The notes under the pieces were generated by a model. That model searched no databases. It had not been told where the DNA came from and saw only the letters and a list, made by a program, of their open reading frames with translations. A stretch of 14,018 nucleotides of DNA from assembly GCA_947598345.1 (NCBI GenBank), contig CANQFF010000022.1, positions 1 through 14,018 on the forward strand. The letters run 5' to 3'. Below are positions 6,590-13,076 of the stretch, in pieces. Each line of letters opens with the position of its first letter. Positions within the stretch are counted from its first letter, which is position 1. The translations under genes and the position numbers were made by a program. The DNA comes from an uncultured Bacilli bacterium (lineage in GTDB: Bacteria > Bacillota_I > Bacilli_A > RF39 > UBA660).

Positions 6590-6981
6590 TTTAACCTTCC
6601 TTTAATTATTTTATCTATTATTAAGTTATCCATAATAGCATTCATTATTGATATAACAATTGAAACTATAAATACAAATAATGTTCCTTTAATATTAAAA
6701 TGTCCAAGTAAAATAAAATCTGTTAATTTTAAAATTAATACATTTATTAATGGATAAAACAAACCTAAAGTTAATGCGGTAAGTGGTAATGTCATCCATA
6801 CTAATAAAGGCTTTATTGTTCTATTTAATACAAATATAATTATAACCGCTATTAAACCCCATACACAGAAAAATGAATTATCTATATATACAGTTTTCTT
6901 AAATATTAAAGACACTATTATAAGTACAAAGGCATAACCTAGCATATGTATAAACCAGTCTAAATATTTATTAATTTTCAT
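6586..6981 (-). CDS. YvlD-like four-helix membrane protein (phage holin family 4 superfamily)
   Basis: This 131-residue protein has four hydrophobic segments (about residues 10-28, 36-52, 60-88 and 96-118). It carries the signature LNRTIKPLLVWMTLPLTALTLG followed by LFYPLINVLILKL, typical of the YvlD / PF04020 family. Despite the family name there is no sign of a phage lysis cassette; this is a chromosomal membrane protein of unknown function. The start is supported by AGGTGA 4 nt before ATG. It ends in TGA overlapping the lgt ATG. A good promoter covers the end of uvrB, so yvlD-lgt-ung can be transcribed independently of uvrB. Confidence 0.85.
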   Translation of the reverse strand: MKINKYLDWFIHMLGYAFVLIIVSLIFKKTVYIDNSFFCVWGLIAVIIIFVLNRTIKPLLVWMTLPLTALTLGLFYPLINVLILKLTDFILLGHFNIKGTLFVFIVSIVISIMNAIMDNLIIDKIIKGRLK

Positions 6982-6996
6982 GTAATCACCTATTTA

Positions 6997-7025
6997 ATTA
7001 TATACCTATTCACTTTTTAATTCAA
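6997..7025 (-). promoter_or_regulatory. Promoter of the yvlD-like - lgt - ung genes
   Basis: On the - strand, TTGAAT (7025-7020) inside the last codons of uvrB, a 17-nt spacer and perfect TATAAT (7002-6997). The -10 box is 5 nt from the AGGTGA ribosome binding site (6991-6986), so the predicted leader is only about 10 nt. Confidence 0.6.
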
Positions 7026-8955
7026 ATAAAATATCTCTAAGTTCCATGGCTCTTTCAAAATCCAAGTTTTTAGCTGCTTCTTTCATTTCATTTTCTAATC
7101 TTATCATTAGTTTTACTTTATCTTGTTTTGACATTTTTTCTTTTTTATTATCAATAACTTCATCTACTTCATTTGAAACTATATCTGATATTTCTTTTAC
7201 AATAGTCTTAGGAATTATATTGTGTTTTTCATTAAATTCTTGTTGAATTTTTCTTCTTCTGTTTGTTTCTTTAATAGCTACTTCCATTGACTCACTAATT
7301 TCATCAGCATACATTATTACTTTTCCATTCGCATTTCTTGCAGCTCTACCTATTGTTTGAATTAAACTTCTTTCACTTCTTAAGAATCCTTGTTTATCAG
7401 CATCCATTATTGCTACTAAACTTACTTCTGGTATATCTAGTCCCTCTCTAAGTAAATTGATTCCTACTAAAACATCATATTTACCACGCCTTAAATCTCT
7501 TATTATTTTAAGTCTTTCTAAAGATTTAATCTCTGAATGTAAATACGCTACTTTTATATCCAAACCTTTTAAATACTGAGTTAATTCCTCTGCCATTCTA
7601 ATAGTTAAAGTTGTAACCAATACCTTTTCTTTTTTTTCTGTCCTAGCATTTATTTGTTCTACTAAATCATCTACTTGATTTTTTGTAGAATGGACCTCTA
7701 TTTCTGGATCTAATAATCCAGTTGGTCTTATTAATTGTTCTATAGGTTTTTTAGAATGGGATAACTCATATTCGCCTGGTGTTGCGGATACATAAATAAC
7801 TTGATTTATTTTATTTTCAAATTCATCAAATTTAAGTGGTCTATTATCTAAAGCACTAGGAAGTCTAAATCCATATTCTACTAAAACTTCTTTTCGTGCT
7901 CTATCGCCGTTATACATTCCTCTTACTTGTGGCAATGTAACATGTGACTCGTCAACAAATAATAGAAAATCTTTTTTAAAAAAGTCTATAAGTGTTGTTG
8001 GGGTAGCCCCAGGTTCTTTTAAAGCGAGTGGTCTTGAATAATTTTCAACACCTCTACAAAAGCCTGTTTCCTCTAACATTTCCATGTCATAGTTAGTTCT
8101 TTCACTAAGTCTTTGATATTCCAATAATTTATTATTTTTTTTAAAATATTCTAATCTTTCTTCTAATTCTTCTTTTATGTTTTTTATTGCTATTTTTAAT
8201 TTTTCTGGACTAGTAACAAAGTGACTAGCTGGAAATAAAGCTATTGTTTTTTTATTTGAAGTAATATTTCCTGTAATAGGGTCAAATTCTTTTAATGATT
8301 CTATTTCATCTCCAAATAATTCTATGCGTATTCCTTTTGTATGTTCACCTATTGGAATTATATCTATTATATCTCCTTTTGCCCTAAATGTCCCTCTTTT
8401 AAAATCAATATCATTTCTTTCATATAACATATCTATTAATTTTTCTATTATTTCTTCTCTATCTATGACTTGACCTACTTCTAAATTAAGCATCTTTTTT
8501 TGATATTCTTCCATTTCTCCAATACCATATATACAAGATACAGAAGCTACAACTATTACATCATCTGAATTAAGTAACGCTGCTGTTGCTGCGTGTCTAA
8601 GTTCATCTATTTCATCGTTTATTGCAGCATCTTTTTCAATATATGTATCTGTTTTAGCTACATATGCTTCAGGTTGATAATAATCATAATAAGAAATAAA
8701 ATAGCAAACATGATTTTCTGGAAATAACTCTTTAAATTCTGCATAAAGTTGTCCTGCCAGAGTTTTATTGTGAGCTAAAACTAATGTTGGTTTATTAACT
8801 TGAGCAATTACATTTGCCATAGTAAATGTTTTACCACTTCCTGTAACTCCCATTAAAACTTGACTTTTCTCGCCATTATTAATTCCATCAACTAGTTTTT
8901 TTATCGCCTCAGGTTGATCCCCTGCTGGTTTATAATTTGAATGAATTTTAAACAT
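7006..8955 (-). CDS. uvrB: Excinuclease ABC subunit B
   Basis: UvrB is the damage-verifying helicase-like subunit of nucleotide-excision repair; it is loaded by UvrA and recruits the UvrC nuclease. About 649 residues give the full family length. Seen in order are Walker A GVTGSGKT (about 36-43), the beta-hairpin region YYDYYQPEAYV that clamps DNA, the Walker B-type FVDESH, SATPGEYE, the helicase motifs REGLDIPEVSLVAI and QTIGRAARN, and a C-terminal UVR domain ending LDFERAMELRDILFELK that binds UvrC. An ATG five codons upstream (8970) precedes an AGGAGG, so the ATG at 8955 behind that perfect ribosome binding site is the true start. uvrA, usually adjacent in Bacilli, is not in this window. 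No LexA (GAAC-N4-GTTC) box was seen upstream. Confidence 0.97.
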   Translation of the reverse strand: MFKIHSNYKPAGDQPEAIKKLVDGINNGEKSQVLMGVTGSGKTFTMANVIAQVNKPTLVLAHNKTLAGQLYAEFKELFPENHVCYFISYYDYYQPEAYVAKTDTYIEKDAAINDEIDELRHAATAALLNSDDVIVVASVSCIYGIGEMEEYQKKMLNLEVGQVIDREEIIEKLIDMLYERNDIDFKRGTFRAKGDIIDIIPIGEHTKGIRIELFGDEIESLKEFDPITGNITSNKKTIALFPASHFVTSPEKLKIAIKNIKEELEERLEYFKKNNKLLEYQRLSERTNYDMEMLEETGFCRGVENYSRPLALKEPGATPTTLIDFFKKDFLLFVDESHVTLPQVRGMYNGDRARKEVLVEYGFRLPSALDNRPLKFDEFENKINQVIYVSATPGEYELSHSKKPIEQLIRPTGLLDPEIEVHSTKNQVDDLVEQINARTEKKEKVLVTTLTIRMAEELTQYLKGLDIKVAYLHSEIKSLERLKIIRDLRRGKYDVLVGINLLREGLDIPEVSLVAIMDADKQGFLRSERSLIQTIGRAARNANGKVIMYADEISESMEVAIKETNRRRKIQQEFNEKHNIIPKTIVKEISDIVSNEVDEVIDNKKEKMSKQDKVKLMIRLENEMKEAAKNLDFERAMELRDILFELKSE

Positions 8956-8999
8956 ATTTCCTCCTTTCATGCAAGTATTATCAAAAATTTAATTCGTAA

Positions 9000-9037
9000 A
9001 AATAAGTAATGTAGTAATATTATTTTATCACTTATTT
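9000..9037. repeat. 11-bp inverted repeat bracketing the uvrB -10 and start region
   Basis: Arms at 9000-9010 and 9027-9037 are complementary at 10 of 11 positions, with the remaining pair a G-U on the - strand. The 16-nt centre includes most of the -10 box and the expected transcription start of uvrB. It could be an operator for a dimeric regulator or chance symmetry in AT-rich DNA. Confidence 0.35.
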
Positions 9038-9050
9038 AATATCAAAACAA
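9022..9050 (-). promoter_or_regulatory. Promoter of uvrB
   Basis: On the - strand, TTGTTT (9050-9045), a 17-nt spacer and TAAAAT (9027-9022) with an upstream TGA forming an extended -10. The -35 lies in one arm of the preceding hairpin. The leader is about 60 nt. Confidence 0.55.
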
Positions 9051-9084
9051 GGTAACTTATATATGTTGCCTTGTTTCATTTTTT
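9045..9084. terminator. Hairpin between the ATPase gene and uvrB, possible bidirectional terminator
   Basis: Arms 9045-9056 and 9065-9076 form a 12-bp stem with an 8-nt loop. In + strand RNA the single odd pair is G-U and a T6 run follows (9079-9084). In - strand RNA it is a C-A mismatch with only TTTT after it. It thus looks better suited to stop rightward transcription, yet it also sits where the leftward ATPase transcript should end. Confidence 0.5.
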
Positions 9085-9160
9085 ATCTTCTTTTCAATTG
9101 TTCAATTTGTACATCTTTAGGTAAAATTTTTCTTGAATTTTGCACTATTATTTTATTCAT
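9083..9160 (-). CDS. 25-codon frame overlapping the end of the ATPase gene, doubtful
   Basis: An ATG at 9160 overlaps the ATPase stop codon and opens 25 codons ending in TAA at 9083. The product is strongly basic (MNKIIVQNSRKILPK at its start, QLKRR at its end). No good ribosome binding site is seen, so translation would need coupling to the ATPase. It does not match a peptide I recognise. It may be a small coupled peptide, the remnant of a truncated gene, or non-coding DNA. Confidence 0.2.
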   Translation of the reverse strand: MNKIIVQNSRKILPKDVQIEQLKRR

Positions 9161-10355
9161 CTAATAACCAATCTATTATATTTTTAACTTTTATACCATT
9201 AAAATCATTATTTATTGTTCTATCCATAGTTAATATTATCTTTTCATAATTATCATCTATACTTTCCAAACTTCTAAGTTCTCTATTTCTTACTTCATCA
9301 CTAGATATAGACTTTGTTACTTGATAGTACTTTATGTCATTAGGATTTTCTGCTACAAAATCTACCTCATATTCATTTGATTTACCGATGTTAACTCTAT
9401 ACCCTCTTCTTAAAAGTTCTAAATATACAACATTTTCAAGTAAATGTCCCTCATCTATATTTCTAAAACCTAATATAATATTTCTTATTCCCGTATCTGA
9501 TATATAATATTTTCCGAGTGTTTTTAGTAATGATTTACTCTTAATATCTGTTCTATCTGCTTTATACATTATAAATGATTTTTCTAGCATATTTAAATAA
9601 TTATCTATAGTTTGATGATTAGACTTTTTCACTACTTTATTACTATTTAGATAATCACTTATTTTAGTAGAGGAAACACTACTACCAATATTATTAGACA
9701 AATACTTTATTATGTTTTCAAGTAGTGCGGTATCTTTTATATTATTTCTATCTATTATATCCTTTTTTACAATAGTATTATATATATCGTTTAAATATGA
9801 TAATACTAAATCATTATTATCTTTTATTAGTGTTATTGCTGGAAGACCACCATATTTTAAGTATTCATTAAACTTACTTTCTATATTTTCTTTATCATAA
9901 TTATTAAATTCTAAATATTCTTTAAAAGATAATGGATACACTTTTATTTCTATATATCTTCCAGAAAGTAAAGTCGATAATTCAGAAGATAATAAATATG
10001 CATTTGACCCTGTAATATAAATATCTATGTCAAAATCCACTTTAAATGAATTTATTGCTTTTTCCCACATATCTACATTTTGTACTTCATCCAATAATAA
10101 ATATATTTTTTTATTCTTTACTTTATCTTTAACATATGAATATAGATCTTTATAGTTTTTTATATCATCATACTTAGCAGATTCAAAATTCATATAAACT
10201 ATGCTTTCTTCTTTTACTCCACTATTTAATAAATAATCTTTAAACATCATAAGTAAAGTTGATTTACCACTTCTTCTAACACCAGTTATTACTTTTATAA
10301 ACTCGGTATCTTTTGCAGCAATCATTTTGTTTAAATATTCTTTTCTCATTATCAT
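9153..10355 (-). CDS. AAA_14 / DUF4143 ATPase
   Basis: This protein of about 400 residues belongs to the widespread AAA_14-DUF4143 ATPases. Walker A is GVRRSGKST (residues 25-33) and Walker B IYLLLDEVQN (Asp89-Glu90). A sensor-type IYITGSNAYLLSSELS follows, then GRYIEIKVYPLSFKEY. The C-terminal DUF4143 domain has the nuclease-like EVDFVAENPNDIKYYQV motif. No in vivo role is established for most members; they are often lone genes that come and go between strains. The frame stays open up to 10505, but that extension covers the promoter and an inverted repeat. The start is placed at ATG 10355, behind GGTGA; ATG 10349 is also possible. It has its own promoter and lies alone between two units. Confidence 0.9.
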   Translation of the reverse strand: MIMRKEYLNKMIAAKDTEFIKVITGVRRSGKSTLLMMFKDYLLNSGVKEESIVYMNFESAKYDDIKNYKDLYSYVKDKVKNKKIYLLLDEVQNVDMWEKAINSFKVDFDIDIYITGSNAYLLSSELSTLLSGRYIEIKVYPLSFKEYLEFNNYDKENIESKFNEYLKYGGLPAITLIKDNNDLVLSYLNDIYNTIVKKDIIDRNNIKDTALLENIIKYLSNNIGSSVSSTKISDYLNSNKVVKKSNHQTIDNYLNMLEKSFIMYKADRTDIKSKSLLKTLGKYYISDTGIRNIILGFRNIDEGHLLENVVYLELLRRGYRVNIGKSNEYEVDFVAENPNDIKYYQVTKSISSDEVRNRELRSLESIDDNYEKIILTMDRTINNDFNGIKVKNIIDWLLDE

Positions 10356-10372
10356 TTGCATCACCAATATAA

Positions 10373-10401
10373 ATGATATCACAAAAAAAAACATTTGTAA
10401 A
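10373..10401 (-). promoter_or_regulatory. Promoter of the AAA_14 ATPase gene
   Basis: On the - strand, TTTACA (10401-10396), a 17-nt spacer and TATCAT (10378-10373). The ribosome binding site GGTGA (10365-10361) begins 7 nt after the -10 box, predicting a leader of about 11 nt. This promoter argues against the longer open frame as the true protein. Confidence 0.55.
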
Positions 10402-10416
10402 GTTTTGATGATTGAC

Positions 10417-10450
10417 TTGCAAAAAATCGTTTTTATGACATTTTTTGCAA
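10417..10450. repeat. 34-bp perfect inverted repeat upstream of the ATPase promoter
   Basis: TTGCAAAAAAT (10417-10427) and ATTTTTTGCAA (10440-10450) are perfect 11-bp arms around a 12-bp centre. The symmetry partly continues outward (ATTGA at 10411 and TCAAT near 10459). It lies just upstream of the ATPase -35 and after the hydrolase gene. There is no following T tract on either strand, so an operator or protein-binding site is as likely as a terminator. Confidence 0.5.
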
Positions 10451-10521
10451 ATGTAAAATCAATATCAGATATAAAATTTTTATGTAACAGTAATAAACAG
10501 AGCAAATACTTTATGTGTTAT

Positions 10522-11154
10522 TTAAAACATAACTCTACATTCTATATCTTTATTTACTAAATGCTTAAATTTTTCACAATCTAAACTATTACCCACTATG
10601 CTGCCATAATGAATAGGAACTACTACCTTAGGTTTTATTATATTAGTTAATTGAGCAGCTTCTAAATAGTCCATTGTGTATGTTCCCCCTATTGGGATAA
10701 AAGCTACATCACAATTAATTTTTTTATTTTCCTCTGTTATATCGGTATCACCTGCAATATAATATTTAAAATTGCTTAGTTCTAAAATATATCCCACCCA
10801 ATTTGATTCCTTTAAATGAAAATTTTTATTGGTATTATATGCCCTAACAGTTGAAAATTTTATTCCATCTATTTCATAAAAATTATCGGGTTCTACTAAT
10901 GTTATATCTTCTTTTTTAAATCCAATATCTAATACTTTTTCATATATATCAAATGGTATTACTATCTTTGTTTCGACTTTTTTTATTTTATTTATATCAG
11001 AGATAGAAAAATGATCATAGTGACTATGTGTTATGAAAATAATATCTGCTTTATCATTATTACCAGTTAAATTAAATGGATCTACATAAATTACTTTATT
11101 TTTATATAATATTTTTAATGCACTATGCCCTAGGCAATATATATTATCTAACAT
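10522..11154 (-). CDS. Metallo-beta-lactamase-fold hydrolase (UlaG/UPF0173-like)
   Basis: This 210-residue cytosolic protein is a small metal-dependent hydrolase. The THSHYDH motif supplies His43, His45, Asp47 and His48. GDTD with Asp136 is the bridging ligand, and VPIHYGS with His182 is the last metal ligand. The opening LGHSALKILYKNKVIYVDPF is typical of the UlaG/UPF0173 branch. The family binds two metal ions (usually Zn2+ or Mn2+); the substrate cannot be told from sequence. GGAGGT lies 3 nt before the ATG. The gap to the unknown gene upstream is 8 nt, so the two form an operon that may share a task. Confidence 0.9.
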   Translation of the reverse strand: MLDNIYCLGHSALKILYKNKVIYVDPFNLTGNNDKADIIFITHSHYDHFSISDINKIKKVETKIVIPFDIYEKVLDIGFKKEDITLVEPDNFYEIDGIKFSTVRAYNTNKNFHLKESNWVGYILELSNFKYYIAGDTDITEENKKINCDVAFIPIGGTYTMDYLEAAQLTNIIKPKVVVPIHYGSIVGNSLDCEKFKHLVNKDIECRVMF

Positions 11155-11162
11155 TTTACCTC

Positions 11163-12545
11163 CTATTTTGTTTTTGATTTATTATAATCATCATCATATT
11201 TTAAACTTTTACCTAAATCATATCCATAATTATATAATTGTTGTAATTTTGGATTGTTAAATGATATATTTTTATCTAATTTCAATCTCAGTCCTAATCC
11301 TAATTCAGGATAACTTAATACATCAATACCATCAGCAAGATTTAATAAGCGCATGTAAGTAAACATATTTTTGTTTGTTAAACGCATTTGAAAAATATTA
11401 GCCTCTTCTTCACTCATCTGCCAGTCAAGCACAGTTTTCTTATATCTAAATGGCAGGTAATCTGCTACTTGTACTTCATTAATTCCCATACCATTAAATA
11501 TACCAAACGATATAATAATTGAAATTAAATGTGTTGGATTAAAAAATCTAAAATAAGAATTTTTTGGTAACAAATCTTTTACTTCGTTTTGAATTTCATC
11601 ATAATTTTGTAGATCTAAAATTACTTGTGCGGTTTGTGTAGCTAGTATGTGAGCTATTTGTTTATCTTCTGTTGTCTCTATACCTAATCTTAAATTAGGT
11701 AGTTCAACTCTTTTATTTTTTAACATAAAGGATAAATAATATGGTGTTTCATAATCTAACTCAGATCGTTTGAACATAACATATATTTCATCGTCAAAAG
11801 CTTCTCCTAAATAATTTAACCTTTTTAATTTATCAAATGATTTATCTTGTAAAAAATCTGTATATTTTCTAAAAAATTGTTCTATATTAATTAAATCATA
11901 GTTTGTTGCATTAAACAAAGTTCTTTCAAATATCATTCTTACCTTTATATCTTCAGATAGCAAATCAAATTCTCGATTTGAAAAAACATTATAAAAACTT
12001 GTACTTTCTTTTATTGCACTAATGTAATCAGATAAAATTTTTTCAAATTTGACTATATCATTTATACATACAGATGGGTTATCTAATTCACCTCTTCTAG
12101 GGAATGAATTTAACTTAAAAGTATTATTAAAATTACTGATAGCAATCTTAGCATTTCCTTTATATTCTTTTTCTAAATCTATTTTTACATCATAATCTTT
12201 ATCATATAATCTAGATATAGCTTCAATAAATATTTTAGTAAACGGATGGGTATTGATTTTATTATTAAAATATAGTGCGTAATTATTAACCAATCTAATT
12301 ATATCTTTTTCATTACTATTTTTTCCATAATAGATAATGTTTTCTAAATATGTTTTTATTTCCCTAAAATATTTTGCACAATCATTAACTATGCCATATC
12401 CTAATATTCCTATTAAATATTGTTTTAATGCATTTTCTAATGCATCATAGTCCTTTATTACTATTTTTTCTGGTTTTGTATTACCTAATCTTGATATATT
12501 GTTATAAACATCTAAAAACATCATACATAATATATGTTTTTCCAC
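11163..12545 (-). CDS. Conserved-looking protein of unknown function, 460 residues
   Basis: I do not recognise this protein. It has 460 residues, is mostly alpha-helical by composition, is rich in Lys, Asn, Asp and Tyr, and has no signal peptide or clear membrane helix, so it is probably cytosolic. A hydrophobic stretch near residue 350 (HLISIIISFGIFNGMGI) is too polar at its ends for a firm membrane call. No Walker, zinc-finger or nuclease motif was seen. The start is GTG with AGGGGA about 9 nt upstream; an in-frame ATG seven codons in has only a poor ribosome binding site. A good promoter lies directly upstream, back to back with the ASCH gene promoter. The metallo-hydrolase gene follows after 8 nt, making a two-gene operon. 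Confidence 0.8.
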   Translation of the reverse strand: MEKHILCMMFLDVYNNISRLGNTKPEKIVIKDYDALENALKQYLIGILGYGIVNDCAKYFREIKTYLENIIYYGKNSNEKDIIRLVNNYALYFNNKINTHPFTKIFIEAISRLYDKDYDVKIDLEKEYKGNAKIAISNFNNTFKLNSFPRRGELDNPSVCINDIVKFEKILSDYISAIKESTSFYNVFSNREFDLLSEDIKVRMIFERTLFNATNYDLINIEQFFRKYTDFLQDKSFDKLKRLNYLGEAFDDEIYVMFKRSELDYETPYYLSFMLKNKRVELPNLRLGIETTEDKQIAHILATQTAQVILDLQNYDEIQNEVKDLLPKNSYFRFFNPTHLISIIISFGIFNGMGINEVQVADYLPFRYKKTVLDWQMSEEEANIFQMRLTNKNMFTYMRLLNLADGIDVLSYPELGLGLRLKLDKNISFNNPKLQQLYNYGYDLGKSLKYDDDYNKSKTK

Positions 12546-12565
12546 TATATCACTTCCCCTATAAA

Positions 12566-12594
12566 ATTATAATATAAAAAATATGAAAATACAA
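12566..12594 (-). promoter_or_regulatory. Promoter of the unknown-protein / metallo-hydrolase operon
   Basis: On the - strand, TTGTAT (12594-12589), 17-nt spacer and perfect TATAAT (12571-12566). The -10 box is 5 nt from AGGGGA, the ribosome binding site of the GTG start. Confidence 0.65.
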
Positions 12595-12619
12595 ATTTTA
12601 ATTTTTATAAATATAATTA

Positions 12620-12647
12620 TTGATTTATTTAGAAAAAATATTATAAT
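12620..12647 (+). promoter_or_regulatory. Promoter of the ASCH-domain gene
   Basis: TTGATT (12620-12625), 16-nt spacer and perfect TATAAT (12642-12647), about 30 nt before the ATG, with AAAGGA between. It is divergent from the promoter at 12566-12594, and the two -35 boxes are only about 25 bp apart. Confidence 0.6.
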
Positions 12648-12677
12648 ATATTAAAAGTATGAAAGGAAAAATATAAT

Positions 12678-13019
12678 ATGAACTATGAAATGAAATTGCA
12701 ACCTAAATATTATAATTTTATAATTAATGGTACTAAAAGAATAGAACTTAGACTTTTTGACGAAAAAAGAAAACAAATTAAAATTGGAGATACTATAAAA
12801 TTTATGAAAGAACAAGAACCAAATGAATTTTTTTATGCAAAAGTTGTAGCTTTATTAAGATATAAAACATTTGAGGATATGTTTAATGACTTTGATATCT
12901 CAATTTTAGCTAGTAAATCAATGAGTAAAAATGAACTAATTAAAGATCTTGAAAAATTTTATACAAAAGAAAAACAATCAAAATATGGAGTTTTAGGAAT
13001 TAAAATTGAATTAATATAA
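12678..13019 (+). CDS. ASCH-domain protein (PUA-like fold)
   Basis: The only rightward gene encodes a 113-residue single-domain protein. It opens MKLQPKYYNFIINGTKRIELRL, with the ASCH signature GxKxxExR (G18, K20, E23, R25). IKIGDTIKFM, the barrel-forming FYAKVVALLRYKTFEDMF and a C-terminal YGVLGIKIEL complete the fold. ASCH domains share the PUA-like RNA-binding barrel; some act as ribonucleases or N4-acetylcytidine amidohydrolases, others are thought to bind RNA during translation. The sequence alone does not decide which applies. The start is supported by AAAGGA 10 nt before the ATG. Its orientation differs from every other gene in the window, and it ends at a shared terminator with the proline-rich gene. 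Confidence 0.85.
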   Translation: MNYEMKLQPKYYNFIINGTKRIELRLFDEKRKQIKIGDTIKFMKEQEPNEFFYAKVVALLRYKTFEDMFNDFDISILASKSMSKNELIKDLEKFYTKEKQSKYGVLGIKIELI

Positions 13020-13031
13020 GCAATGATATCT

Positions 13032-13059
13032 AAAAAAGGGCCACTTAATGGTCCCTTTT
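13032..13059. terminator. Bidirectional terminator between converging genes
   Basis: Arms 13034-13042 and 13050-13059 form a GC-containing 9-bp stem with one bulged base. On the - strand it is followed by six T (13037-13032); on the + strand the stem itself ends in TTTT. It can stop both the ASCH gene and the proline-rich gene. Confidence 0.8.
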
Positions 13060-13076
13060 AAATAACATTTAACACT

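Noticed and set aside
6554..6757. Rightward frame across the lgt/yvlD-like junction
   Set aside because: It is antisense to two well-supported genes and shows no start signals.
6586..6981. Phage holin and thus a prophage lysis module
   Set aside because: The holin name is only a family label; the gene sits in the conserved yvlD-lgt context with no endolysin or phage genes nearby.
9054..9098. Second short frame on the - strand after the 25-codon frame
   Set aside because: Its 15 codons are simply the hairpin sequence and lack a ribosome binding site.
8956..9160. SOS (LexA) box controlling uvrB
   Set aside because: No GAAC-N4-GTTC-like sequence was found upstream of uvrB.
10356..10505. N-terminal extension of the ATPase frame to 10505
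   Set aside because: It covers a promoter with consensus spacing and a perfect inverted repeat, has no ribosome binding site at its first ATG, and encodes residues not expected in the family.
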